Below are positions 26,053-34,347 of a stretch of 57,189 nucleotides of DNA, piece by piece. Position numbers and translations under genes: made by a program. Within the stretch, counting starts at the first letter, position 1. Each line of letters starts with the position of its first letter. The notes below the pieces were generated by a model. It saw only the letters and a list, made by a program, of their open reading frames with translations, was not told the origin of the DNA and ran no database searches. Source of the stretch: Bacteroides sp. (GTDB lineage: Bacteria > Bacteroidota > Bacteroidia > Bacteroidales > Muribaculaceae); the NCBI GenBank assembly GCA_023663525.1, contig JAMPHF010000002.1, positions 409,898-467,086 on the forward strand, read 5' to 3'.

Positions 26053-26643
26053 TCAGTTTTTGAATGTTATCTCGCTCTCGTAGCCTTTGTCTTTAAGAAG
26101 GATTGTGAAGAATCCACGGGCTTTTGCCTGCGCATCGCTGACGAGCAGCGAGCGGTATGCGTCATTGTTCTTCAAATCCTCTTTGAGTGCCTTGCTCATG
26201 GCATCTTTCAGTTGAGCGCGCTCGCGTGCGGTGATTGCCGAGCGCATACCTGTGACTCTGTAATGCTCCTCGGTGACACCGAGGTCGCGTCCGATATATT
26301 GTGTCTGTATGGCCGGGAGTTTGATTTTGACCAGTTTACGCTTCTCGTCAACCGTCACATCATCGTCAGTCAGTTCGGCAAGGTCGATATATGCCTGGAT
26401 ATACGTATGGAATGAGTATGCGGCCACGCGGTCGCCCACTTTCAGTCCGTTGACAAAAGCGTCGAAACCTTTCGCGCCTTCGTCGCTGATAGTTCCGACC
26501 TTATTGAGCGACATTTCGGCAAGGACGAGTTTCTGCACATCGTGCAGTTCATGAAACACGTTGATTTCCTGCTTCTTTTGGCAGGACACGGTCAATAATG
26601 TGACGGTGAATGCGAAAATCAGTCTTCTTAATGTATTGTTCAT
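26053..26643 (-). CDS. DUF4230-type lipoprotein (second of a pair)
   Basis: A 196-residue lipoprotein starting MNNTLRRLIFAFTVTLLTVSC, with Cys21 in lipobox TVSC. A longer frame upstream to 27051 overlaps dnaX on the other strand and is rejected. Body features shared with the neighbour: YSFHTYIQAYIDLAELTDDD and KLVKIKLPAIQTQY, the strand-LP pattern of DUF4230, then a long helix (ITARERAQLKDAMSKALKED). It is the first gene of the two-gene operon. Function unknown. Confidence 0.82.
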   Translation of the reverse strand: MNNTLRRLIFAFTVTLLTVSCQKKQEINVFHELHDVQKLVLAEMSLNKVGTISDEGAKGFDAFVNGLKVGDRVAAYSFHTYIQAYIDLAELTDDDVTVDEKRKLVKIKLPAIQTQYIGRDLGVTEEHYRVTGMRSAITARERAQLKDAMSKALKEDLKNNDAYRSLLVSDAQAKARGFFTILLKDKGYESEITFKN

Positions 26644-26764
26644 AGTCAATGTGTGCTTTGCGTTTTTAGAGTGTGAGTCACATAAATATAACGTGTAAAA
26701 TTTTTTTAAGTGTATCTGATATGTGATTTTTAGAGAATTTTTTCGTTCATGCAGAGATGTTATG

Positions 26765-26796
26765 TTTGGAAAACCGGGGAATTGTGTGTAAATTTG
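26765..26796 (+). promoter_or_regulatory. Promoter of dnaX, predicted leaderless
   Basis: TTTG at 26765-26768, 20 nt, TAAATTTG at 26789-26796. The dnaX ATG (26802) begins 6 nt after the box, so transcription should start at or within a few bases of the start codon. This also argues against the longer frame starting at 26757, which would lie upstream of its own promoter. Confidence 0.7.
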
Positions 26797-26801
26797 TGCA
26801 T

Positions 26802-28718
26802 ATGGAAAACTATATTGTCTCGGCACGAAAATACCGTCCCTCCACGTTTGACAGTGTTGTGGGACAGAAGGCGTTGACGGCAACTTTAAAGAATGCCATA
26901 GCAACCCACAGGCTTGCCCACAGCTATCTGTTCTGCGGGTCGCGCGGAGTCGGCAAGACTTCGTGTGCGCGCATATTTGCCAAGACGATAAATTGTGCCA
27001 ATCCCACCCCCGACGGCGAGGCTTGCAACGAGTGTGAAAGCTGCCGTTCATTCAATGAGGGAAATTCATTGAATATAATTGAGCTGGACGCTGCTTCCAA
27101 CAACGGTGTCGATGACATCCGCCAGCTCGTGGAGCAGGTGCAGATTCCACCATCGCAGGGCAGCTACCGTGTGTTTATCGTCGATGAGGTCCACATGCTC
27201 TCAGCAGCGGCATTCAATGCGTTTCTGAAGACCCTTGAGGAGCCGCCGTCCTACGTGATATTCATCCTCGCGACCACTGAGAAGCATAAGATCATCCCTA
27301 CCATCCTCTCACGCTGTCAGATTTACGATTTCAAGCGAATCACGGTGCGCGATATGATTGACCATCTGTCGTATGTGGCTTCGCAGGAGGGCATGATAGC
27401 CGATCCGGCCGCCCTCAATGTCATAGCGCGTAAGGCCGACGGTGCCATGCGCGATGCTCTATCCATCTTCGATCAGGTGGCAGCCTCGTCGCGCGGAAAT
27501 ATCACCTATCAGAGTGCTATCGACAATCTGAATGTCCTCGACTATAACTACTACAATAAACTTCTCGATTGTTTCCTCAACGGAAAGGTGCTCGACACGT
27601 GGTTGATCTACAAGGAGATTCGCGACAAGGGCTTTGACTCGCACTTCTTCATCAACGGTCTGGCGGATTATATGCGTGACCTCATGGTGGCGCGCGACCC
27701 GTCAACGATTGTACTCCTCGAAGCTGACGATGAAGCCCGGAAAGCAATGGTCGAAACGGCTGTCAAATGTTCGCCGGATTTCATTTACAGAGCCATGAAC
27801 CTTTGTAATGAGGCTGATTTGAACTATCGAGTGGCATCCAACAAGCAATTCCTCATAGAGCTGACGCTCGCAAAAATATGCCAATTGCTAAGCCCCTCCC
27901 CCGATAACGGTGGCGCAGGAGAGGGGCGGTTACAAAAAATCCAGGCCTCCGCTCCGACACAGACGGCAAATGCTCAACCACAAGCGACTTCACAACCGCA
28001 GACTTCGCCTGCGGGCGCATCTTCACGTCAGACAGCGGCTAATATCGCCACCGGTCAGACTTCCAATTCCGGAAGTCAAACAGCTATGAGTCAAGGCGGA
28101 GGAAATGCTCCACAGAATGTACCTCCGATGGCTGCGTCCGGCCGACCGACTGCTGCGCCCTACCCGACTCAGACATCTCAACCATCGCCCATAGCGTCGT
28201 CACCGGCTGCTTCCTACAACAGAACTCCACAAGCCCCCGCCGGTAAACGCCCGTTGAAGCGTCCGGCATCCACATTCTCGATTAATCATAACAAGAACAC
28301 TGCCCCCGGCGAGCAATCGCCTTCAGCGACAGCGACAGCGACTGCAAAGTCGAGAAATTCAGCCTATACGCGCGATCAACTCAACCGGGCATGGCAGGAT
28401 TTCATCAAAGGGCGACCGACGGAGCATATTCTGACCAATACGCTGCGTGCATCGTTTCCATCGCAGATAGAGGGCGATAACTATAAAATGATGGTTGAAA
28501 ACGAGATGCAGCTCAGCGTCATCGAGCAGGCCACACCGGCATTGCTCTCGTTCATACGCAATGCTCTTGACAACGATAATTTCACGCTTGCGGTTGAACT
28601 GAACCAAGGCGAATCATCTCCCCACACGTGGAATGAGCGCGAAGTGCTCTCCCACATGGTCGAGAATATTCCCGCTCTGCGCGGTTTCATTGATGATCTC
28701 GGATTGACTTTAGGCTGA
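26802..28718 (+). CDS. dnaX: DNA polymerase III subunit gamma/tau
   Basis: DnaX is the clamp-loader ATPase of the replisome. The 638-residue protein starts MENYIVSARKYRPSTFDSVV. Walker A is GSRGVGKTSCARIFA (about residues 44-58), the zinc-binding cysteines follow in CANPTPDGEACNECESC (about 64-80), Walker B is VFIVDEVHML (about 118-127) and the SRC motif is LSRCQIYDF (about 167-175). Domain III ends near residue 363. A Gln/Ser/Pro-rich linker follows (about 385-525), then a conserved tau-type C-terminal domain from about 525. A GC-rich palindrome interrupts the linker start (27892-27927). Confidence 0.95.
   Translation: MENYIVSARKYRPSTFDSVVGQKALTATLKNAIATHRLAHSYLFCGSRGVGKTSCARIFAKTINCANPTPDGEACNECESCRSFNEGNSLNIIELDAASNNGVDDIRQLVEQVQIPPSQGSYRVFIVDEVHMLSAAAFNAFLKTLEEPPSYVIFILATTEKHKIIPTILSRCQIYDFKRITVRDMIDHLSYVASQEGMIADPAALNVIARKADGAMRDALSIFDQVAASSRGNITYQSAIDNLNVLDYNYYNKLLDCFLNGKVLDTWLIYKEIRDKGFDSHFFINGLADYMRDLMVARDPSTIVLLEADDEARKAMVETAVKCSPDFIYRAMNLCNEADLNYRVASNKQFLIELTLAKICQLLSPSPDNGGAGEGRLQKIQASAPTQTANAQPQATSQPQTSPAGASSRQTAANIATGQTSNSGSQTAMSQGGGNAPQNVPPMAASGRPTAAPYPTQTSQPSPIASSPAASYNRTPQAPAGKRPLKRPASTFSINHNKNTAPGEQSPSATATATAKSRNSAYTRDQLNRAWQDFIKGRPTEHILTNTLRASFPSQIEGDNYKMMVENEMQLSVIEQATPALLSFIRNALDNDNFTLAVELNQGESSPHTWNEREVLSHMVENIPALRGFIDDLGLTLG
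27892..27927. repeat. GC-rich palindrome inside dnaX
   Basis: GCCCCTC (27892-27898) pairs with GAGGGGC (27921-27927), with an inner CCG-ATAA-CGG hairpin. It encodes SPSPDNGGAGEG at the start of the linker and keeps the frame. A run of six A follows at 27934-27939. It may be a REP-like unit inserted into a tolerant part of the protein. Confidence 0.6.
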
Positions 28719-28749
28719 TAGCCGCCTTTTGCGAAAAAATGCACCTATA

Positions 28750-29418
28750 ATGGATTATAACGTCATCAAGGAGCGTCATTCTGTCCGCTCATACACGTCT
28801 GCACTTATTTCAGAAGAAATTAAGGCTGTTCTCGTCAAAATGATTGACGAGTGTAACGAAAAAGGCGATCTCAACATGCAGTTGGTAACGGATGAGCCGG
28901 AGGCTTTCGGGTCGTCATTGCTTGCCCGCTACGGCAAGTTTTCAAACGTCAGCAACTACGTCTGCATGATTGCACAAAAAGGCAAACAATATGAGGAAAA
29001 AATAGGCTATTACGGCGAGCTGTTCGTCCTGAAAGCGCAGCAGCTTGGATTGAACACGTGTTGGGTCGGCATGACGTTCAGCAAGGGTCATGTCCCGGCA
29101 GAGATAGGGGTAGGGGAGAAACTGTATGCGGTCATTGCTGTCGGCTACGGACAGACATCCGGCTCAACTCATAAAGTAAAGACTTCGCAGCAGGTATGCC
29201 GGAACGTCATGGAAGCCCCCGATTGGGTCAAGCGTGGGGTTGACTGTGCGCTCCTCGCACCGTCCTCCCTCAACAAGCAGAATTTCAGTTTCAAGTGGTT
29301 GGGTGGAAATCGCGTGAAGGCCTCGACATCATGGGGATTCTACAACTATATTGATCTTGGAATTGCCAAGCTCCATTTTGAATTAGGTGCATCTCCCGAG
29401 TCGGTGGAGTGGGAGTGA
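28750..29418 (+). CDS. Nitroreductase-family protein
   Basis: A 222-residue protein from MDYNVIKERHSVRSYTSALI; an upstream TTG adds seven residues without support. The N-terminal KERHSVRSY motif is the FMN-phosphate contact of nitroreductases, and LGLNTCWVGMTFSKG (about residues 98-112) and KLYAVIAVGYGQ (about 121-132) are typical of the family. A second domain carries DCALLAPSSLNKQNF (about 164-178), like the duplicated TM1586-type nitroreductases that fold as one pseudo-dimer. Substrate unknown. It converges on the PpiD-like gene, with a shared terminator between. Confidence 0.87.
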   Translation: MDYNVIKERHSVRSYTSALISEEIKAVLVKMIDECNEKGDLNMQLVTDEPEAFGSSLLARYGKFSNVSNYVCMIAQKGKQYEEKIGYYGELFVLKAQQLGLNTCWVGMTFSKGHVPAEIGVGEKLYAVIAVGYGQTSGSTHKVKTSQQVCRNVMEAPDWVKRGVDCALLAPSSLNKQNFSFKWLGGNRVKASTSWGFYNYIDLGIAKLHFELGASPESVEWE

Positions 29419-29494
29419 GGAGAAGATAAGATAAGCACGGTTATATCCGGCATGTGTCTGAAAAAATCTTCTCTGCATAACCTAAGTGACGATA

Positions 29495-29528
29495 AAAAGC
29501 CGGCTTCCAATTGCGGAAGTCGGCTTTT
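29495..29528. terminator. Bidirectional terminator between convergent genes
   Basis: AAAAGCCGGCTTCC pairs with GGAAGTCGGCTTTT around a 6-nt loop: A-run on the left, T-run on the right, so it can stop transcription both ways, from the nitroreductase gene (plus) and the PpiD-like gene (minus). Confidence 0.9.
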
Positions 29529-29563
29529 GCACTATTATACGTATGACTTTTTTATCGCGTTAC

Positions 29564-31636
29564 TTACTTGTAGAAAGTATTGATATTGTTTGTCACTTTC
29601 TTGTTGCCAAGGAGGATGCGGTCAAGTGAGTTGATCATGCGACCTGCACCGCGCTGCTGATTGAAGCGCACCGAGTTCTCCTCGTAATCGTAGGGACGAC
29701 CCTCATTGTCAATCTCAGTGACCTGAAGAACGATCACGGAGTTGTTGGCTTGCATGGGACCGACGAGAGCGCCTTTCTGAGCGTTTGCAACCTTGCCCTG
29801 TACTGAGCTTTCGCTCATGCCGAGACCGGGAATCATGTACTGACCGAAGTTGACGGTTGTGGTGTCAACCGAGACGTTCATGACCTGTGCATAGCCTGCC
29901 ACATCCTTGGCTTTGCCGTTGTAGTCGGCAAGGAGTTTGGCAGCTTTCTTGTCATTGCGGGCCTGAGCTGTGAGTAGCGCATGAACTTGATTGTCGCGCA
30001 CGGGGACATAGCCACCGTCATAGATGTCATTGACGGCTACGGCGAGGAAGCGGCCGGTCTGGATGTCGCCGAACACGGGTGAAACTTCGCCCTTGTCTGC
30101 ATCCATTGCCCACGCTACGGCAGCGTGTGAGTCGTTAAGATTGCCCACCATGGGTGAAGATGCGTTCACAGAAGCGGGGAAAGTAGTGTAGCCTGCTTCC
30201 TGAGCGTTGTCGGCAAATGCATTGGCGTTCTTATTTTCCTCGACATATTTGCGGAGGGCAGCGTCAAGCTCGTTGATTGTCGCGTTTGACGGTTCAGTGG
30301 TGAAGGTGACTGTTGCGAGGTCATAGACAGTGACGGGAGCCTCACGTTCGCTCACACGGAAGATGCGACCGCCTTCGGCAAGAGTGTCGGGGGTGAAATA
30401 TACACCTGTTGCGCGACCTGCGATAATGTCCTTAACTGAAGCGAAGTTTGCATCGAGGAGTGAAACAGCCATGTCCTTCTGCGACTGGGCCACGAGGGGT
30501 GAAGCGGAGATGCTGTCAAACGAGACTCCGGAGTTGAGCTGAGCCACGAGTGAGTCAACCTGAGCCTTTGAGCCTTGGACGGCAAGGAAATCCATTTTGA
30601 TTTCTGCCACTTCCTGATCTTTGCTGAAAAGTTTGGCTATGGTGTAGTCATTGCCGATTTTGCTGACGAGAGCGGCGTTTCCAACCGAAAGGCTGTCGAG
30701 GGCAGCTCTGAGACGGCTCTGCTTGTTGACCTCATCCTGAGTCATCTTGCGACGGTCTGACACGAATTCAGGCATGTCGGCGAGACCCTGAAGCTCCGGA
30801 CTGGCGTTGAGAGCAACGATAGCGTCCTCAACTTTCTTCTGTCCGGCGAGGATGTCGGCCTCGGAGGGGATGATGTTGACGGCGATATAGTTGATCATTC
30901 GTGTTGGCTCGTTGAGAATGTAGCGGTTCTTGTCCTTGTTGTAGAGGGCGTTGATGTCATTTTCGCTCACCTCAAATTCGTCATCCTTGAGCGATGAGAA
31001 GTCTTTCTTTGCGTAGATGATGTGTGCGGTGGCTGCATTGTCGTCATAGAGAGCCTTTGCGTCAAGTTCGTTGGCCACAAGTGTTCCGACAAAGAGATTC
31101 TGGAATTTCTGCTGGAGAAGCATTTTCTCTACGGATTTCTCAAGGTCGATCCAGTAGGCCTGGAGCTGTTGGGCCTGAGCCTGCTGCATTCCGTATTTTG
31201 TCGGATTGAAGGCCATGTCGTGTGCGGTCTTCGCATCGGGAACACCGAGCTGCTGCTGCACCATGCGGTCAACATACTGTGAGTTTTTGCCGACCATCAT
31301 GTCGGTGAGTTCCTGGTCGGTGACAGTGATGCCGAGATTTTTTATTTCCTCATCGAAAAGTTTCTCGGCTACCATCGAATTGAGCACCTGCTGCTGGAGG
31401 ACGGCATTGTCAATGCGCTGGTTCTGAGCCTGAGCCTGCTGAGATGCATCCTGAACTCGACGTTGGAATTCCTGAATGTCGATTTTCGATCCATCGACTT
31501 TTGCAATGGTTGTGCCGGTGCCGAAAAGAGTGCGTCCCGAAGTGAAGAAGTCACCGATAACGAAAGCCAGCAGACCGGCTCCCACGATGATGAGCAAGAG
31601 GACGGACTTGCTGCGGATTTTTTCTAATGTTGCCAT
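29564..31636 (-). CDS. Periplasmic folding factor, SurA/PpiD-like peptidylprolyl isomerase
   Basis: A 690-residue envelope chaperone. It starts MATLEKIRSKSVLLLIIVGA with one membrane anchor (about residues 11-30) and the PpiD-type IAKVDGSKIDIQEFQRRVQD. A SurA_N-like helical domain follows (about 40-190), then parvulin-like regions (around 330-430 and 440-560) and a C-terminal helical part ending RMINSLDRILLGN. The parvulin signatures are degenerate, so isomerase activity is uncertain. In E. coli, PpiD works at the Sec translocon; the same role here is inference. It has its own strong promoter. Confidence 0.9.
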   Translation of the reverse strand: MATLEKIRSKSVLLLIIVGAGLLAFVIGDFFTSGRTLFGTGTTIAKVDGSKIDIQEFQRRVQDASQQAQAQNQRIDNAVLQQQVLNSMVAEKLFDEEIKNLGITVTDQELTDMMVGKNSQYVDRMVQQQLGVPDAKTAHDMAFNPTKYGMQQAQAQQLQAYWIDLEKSVEKMLLQQKFQNLFVGTLVANELDAKALYDDNAATAHIIYAKKDFSSLKDDEFEVSENDINALYNKDKNRYILNEPTRMINYIAVNIIPSEADILAGQKKVEDAIVALNASPELQGLADMPEFVSDRRKMTQDEVNKQSRLRAALDSLSVGNAALVSKIGNDYTIAKLFSKDQEVAEIKMDFLAVQGSKAQVDSLVAQLNSGVSFDSISASPLVAQSQKDMAVSLLDANFASVKDIIAGRATGVYFTPDTLAEGGRIFRVSEREAPVTVYDLATVTFTTEPSNATINELDAALRKYVEENKNANAFADNAQEAGYTTFPASVNASSPMVGNLNDSHAAVAWAMDADKGEVSPVFGDIQTGRFLAVAVNDIYDGGYVPVRDNQVHALLTAQARNDKKAAKLLADYNGKAKDVAGYAQVMNVSVDTTTVNFGQYMIPGLGMSESSVQGKVANAQKGALVGPMQANNSVIVLQVTEIDNEGRPYDYEENSVRFNQQRGAGRMINSLDRILLGNKKVTNNINTFYK

Positions 31637-31941
31637 TTATGTTTAGATGATTTTTTGATTTAAAGCGGTTACAGTTGTGAAAAATAGTTGCATGAAGCTC
31701 CGCAGACCGGGGCGGTTTGCGGAATTAACGCACAAAAGTACGATAAATTCCATTTAATTCAAAATGAAGCTATTGAAAATCATATTGCGTGGGGGGAAAA
31801 ATGCGTGAAAAAATACAAATAAATTGTAATATTGACTCTTGTGGGAACGTTTCTCTTATGTGATTCCTGTCTTCGTTGGGTCAGTTTACATCAACCGGCA
31901 GGCTATAAGAGTGTGTCAAAATCATAAAAACCAAATTCATC
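31637..31941. other. Divergent intergenic region
   Basis: Contains the minus-strand promoter of the PpiD-like gene (31733-31763). On the plus strand towards the GDSL hydrolase no convincing TAnnTTTG box was seen, and nothing else is recognisable. Confidence 0.6.
31733..31763 (-). promoter_or_regulatory. Promoter of the PpiD-like gene
   Basis: Read on the minus strand: TTTG (31763-31760), 19 nt, TACTTTTG (31740-31733), an exact Bacteroidetes promoter. The 5' leader would be roughly 90 nt. Confidence 0.75.
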
Positions 31942-32643
31942 ATGCGCAAATCAGTCATTATACTCCTCGCGTTCATCTCTCTGTTTTCAATTTATGCAGG
32001 TGCGGTATCTCCAAAAGCCGGTGTGTCGATTCTCGGGGATTCCTATTCGACATTTGAAGGTCACGTGACCCCCGACACAAACTTCGTCTGGTATTTCAAA
32101 GCTCCAAAGCCGGAGAGGACTGATGTGACGGACGTTAAGGAGACTTGGTGGCAGAAGCTCATACGCGACAAGGGGCTGCGTCTCGTGGTCAACAATTCAT
32201 TCTCCGGCTCGACGGTCTCAAACCGTGGTTACAGGGGCGAGGACTATTCTGACCGTTCGTTTCTTACACGTGCGAAAGAGCTTGGCTCACCTGACATCAT
32301 TCTGATTTTCGGTGGCACCAATGACTCCTGGGCGGGAGTCGAAGTAGGGGAGTACCTTGATGAAAACGGCCGCACTGCCGACGGCTCTGCTCCGGATCTC
32401 TATACGTTCCGCCCGGCACTTGACATAATGCTTTCGACCATAAAGGATTATTATCCCGGCACTCAGGTCTATTTCATTGTCAACAATGGTCTGCGACCGG
32501 AAATAACTGAGTCGATTGTGACGCTGTGTGGCCGTCACGAGGTGGAGACCATAATGCTTGAGAATATCGACAAGAAATCAAACCATCCGTCAGTAAAGGG
32601 TATGGCTGAGATTGCCCGTCAGGTTGGCGAGAGATTGAATTGA
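31942..32643 (+). CDS. Secreted SGNH/GDSL hydrolase
   Basis: A 233-residue esterase-type hydrolase with signal peptide MRKSVIILLAFISLFSIYAG. Block I is VSILGDSYSTFEG, with the nucleophile Ser in GDSYS (about residue 33). Block III is ILIFGGTNDSWAG (about 118-130, the Asn oxyanion residue), and the C-terminal SNHPSVKGM (about 213-221) would supply the catalytic His. The gene is alone on the plus strand among minus-strand neighbours. Likely substrates are acetylated or acylated glycans, as for many Bacteroidetes members; the exact one is not predictable. Confidence 0.88.
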   Translation: MRKSVIILLAFISLFSIYAGAVSPKAGVSILGDSYSTFEGHVTPDTNFVWYFKAPKPERTDVTDVKETWWQKLIRDKGLRLVVNNSFSGSTVSNRGYRGEDYSDRSFLTRAKELGSPDIILIFGGTNDSWAGVEVGEYLDENGRTADGSAPDLYTFRPALDIMLSTIKDYYPGTQVYFIVNNGLRPEITESIVTLCGRHEVETIMLENIDKKSNHPSVKGMAEIARQVGERLN

Positions 32644-32687
32644 CCGCTTGCAGGTGTTGGAAACTGGCCAGCTTCCCCGTCGGTCTG

Positions 32688-33035
32688 TCAGTCCGGCTGT
32701 CGGTCGGGCATACTGACGGTGTCGCGTCTTTTTTTCCGTGCCAGGTTTGCCGGGAACCATCCTCGCGCCACCCGTTTTTCCTGCTCGAAAATCTCTCCGA
32801 TTGTCCAAAATGCTGAAAACGAGAATACTCCGAGGATTGATGACCAGAAAACGTCATCAATCAGGAGCGTTCCTGTGATTCCTGCAAGGCCGAGCAGGAG
32901 AAACCACCACCAGCACTGTGTCCCGAAGTGATATTCACATTTTATTGTGATCGGATGGAATACACCTATAATTAGAAATGTGCATAGTCCGATTGCGAGT
33001 CCGAGGAGATGATGTTGCGACAGTATTTCGCTCAT
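32688..33035 (-). CDS. DUF4491 membrane protein
   Basis: A 115-residue integral membrane protein of the Bacteroidales DUF4491 family: GLAIGLCTFLIIGVFHPITI then KCEYHFGTQCWWWFLLLGLA are the family's typical first two segments. A third hydrophobic segment follows (residues about 64-82), then a basic cytoplasmic tail with ARGWFPANLARKKRR. The function is unknown. Its 3' end lies close to that of the convergent GDSL hydrolase gene (44 nt). Confidence 0.87.
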   Translation of the reverse strand: MSEILSQHHLLGLAIGLCTFLIIGVFHPITIKCEYHFGTQCWWWFLLLGLAGITGTLLIDDVFWSSILGVFSFSAFWTIGEIFEQEKRVARGWFPANLARKKRRDTVSMPDRQPD

Positions 33036-33077
33036 TGGAGTTATGTGTTTTGGATTGTTGAATCAGATAAATGACCG

Positions 33078-33617
33078 TTAATCGCCGCCATTTGCGGTGT
33101 CATCGGTCTCTTTAGGCGAAAGCGAGATGTAGCGTGTGACCTCACATGCCACCATGAATGGGGTAACGTTGGAGGTCTTCGGCTTCCGGCTTTTATAATA
33201 ATAGAATGAGTTCTGTACGTCCCATGACCGGAAGTCGATGCGTCGCGTTGTCCCGGCGGGGATTTCCGCGCGTATCAGTTCCGTGGTTTCGTGGAGCATA
33301 CGTCCGTTGAGGTCAGTGTAGGTGAGGTGGATTTCCACGCCGTAGAGACTGCGGTTCAGTTTGTTGGTGACAAACAGGCTCTCTTTGCGCGAATTGAGCG
33401 GTTTGTCGTATCCTGAAAGTTTTATGCCGTCCTGAGTGTTGGCGGTGATTGTGTCATAGACGGCTGTTGGCTGTTGGCTGTTGGCGGGTTGGCGTGTCAC
33501 AAGTGATTTGTTAGTGCGCAGTTTTCCCCTCAGAGTCTTGTCGGCATACGTTGTTCCAACGCCTGTGAGCATTGAAAAAATCAGTATGACGAGTATTTTG
33601 CGTGTGAATGATGTCAT
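33078..33617 (-). CDS. Secreted protein, unknown function
   Basis: A 179-residue protein with signal peptide (MTSFTRKILVILIFSMLTGV, cleavage near TYA). A short low-complexity segment (VTRQPANSQQPTAVYD) precedes one immunoglobulin-like beta domain: KESLFVTNKLNRSLYGVEIH, then LTYTDLNGRMLHETTELIRA, then the arginine-aromatic SWDVQNSFYYYKSR. The fold recalls FxLYD/YcfL-type domains that describe bound-partner envelope proteins, but the family was not recognised. The coding region contains a 7-bp tandem repeat (33462-33485). The next gene upstream is 38 nt away and probably cotranscribed. Confidence 0.75.
   Translation of the reverse strand: MTSFTRKILVILIFSMLTGVGTTYADKTLRGKLRTNKSLVTRQPANSQQPTAVYDTITANTQDGIKLSGYDKPLNSRKESLFVTNKLNRSLYGVEIHLTYTDLNGRMLHETTELIRAEIPAGTTRRIDFRSWDVQNSFYYYKSRKPKTSNVTPFMVACEVTRYISLSPKETDDTANGGD
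33462..33485. repeat. GGCTGTT heptamer repeat inside a coding region
   Basis: Three perfect GGCTGTT copies followed by GGC, within the gene for a secreted protein just after its signal peptide. Since 7 is not a multiple of 3, gain or loss of one unit would shift the frame. The copy number is low. Confidence 0.75.
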
Positions 33618-33655
33618 GGATATGCGGGGGATTATTTTGTTAAAAGCGCACCGAG

Positions 33656-34300
33656 TCAGAGGTAACGCGGTTCGGTCGGGACAGCCGGAGCCGGAAACAC
33701 GCGGACGCAGCCGTCAAGATTTTCGGGATTCCTGTCCCTTCTCGTTATCAGGCGGCTGTACATGTAGGGGAGGAGTCGCCACCAGTTGAATCGGTATGAT
33801 GTGCCGTAGCGATTGATGGAGATGCGACTGTCGTCGTCGCCGAGCGACAGGGTGAATTTCTTGGGCGAGTGGAGGGTGATGCCGGAGTCTGTGCGTCCGG
33901 TGTATATCCGTGCGTCATACATCCCTCGCTTGGCGGTAGGGGAGATGTAGCCCATGATGGTCCCGGGACGCAATGAGAGGTCGGCAGCCCTTACGATGAC
34001 CATACGATATGTGACGGTCCCTGCATCGATCGGCGAAAGCTCGCGGTCATCCATACGTTCGATGGCCATTAGTGTCCCCTCGGCAGCGAAACGCCACAGT
34101 CCTTCAATGCTGTGCAGCGGGAGTGTCGTCAGCCGGTCAATCACATCCTCGGCGGTCTCATATCCGTCCAGTGTTTCTGACAGTTGAGGGGTGTTGTCGA
34201 GTGTCTTTTCCTCGATTCCTTTGGGATTGGCCTTCAGGCTGCATGGAATCAGGAGGCAGAGCGACAGGAGGAATGGAAAGAGGGCAGAGGTTTGTTTCAT
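33656..34300 (-). CDS. Secreted protein, unknown function
   Basis: A 214-residue protein with signal peptide MKQTSALFPFLLSLCLLIPC; the Cys at position 20 is followed by SLKAN, which could be either a lipobox or an ordinary cleavage site. The mature part has strand-rich blocks: GLWRFAAEGTLMAIERMD, then TVTYRMVIVRAADLSLRPGT and IMGYISPTAKRGMYDARIY, ending in a Tyr/Arg-rich helix (FNWWRLLPYMYSRLITRRD). The pattern repeats in Bacteroidales proteins of unknown role. It likely forms a two-gene unit with the 179-residue protein downstream. Confidence 0.75.
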   Translation of the reverse strand: MKQTSALFPFLLSLCLLIPCSLKANPKGIEEKTLDNTPQLSETLDGYETAEDVIDRLTTLPLHSIEGLWRFAAEGTLMAIERMDDRELSPIDAGTVTYRMVIVRAADLSLRPGTIMGYISPTAKRGMYDARIYTGRTDSGITLHSPKKFTLSLGDDDSRISINRYGTSYRFNWWRLLPYMYSRLITRRDRNPENLDGCVRVFPAPAVPTEPRYL

Positions 34301-34347
34301 GTGAAGTCCGGGTGAGGAGAGGATTGATGCATCCGGGAGGGGAGAGA

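Noticed and set aside
26644..27051. N-terminal extension of the DUF4230 lipoprotein
   Set aside because: It runs into dnaX on the other strand, and the inner Met gives a proper lipoprotein signal.
27934..27939. Classic -1 frameshift signal in dnaX
   Set aside because: The A6 run is read as CAA AAA ATC, not in slippery X XXY YYZ phase, and no stem follows at the right distance.
32480..32860. 126-codon minus-strand frame
   Set aside because: Overlaps the GDSL hydrolase (antisense) and the DUF4491 gene in another frame, with no family features.
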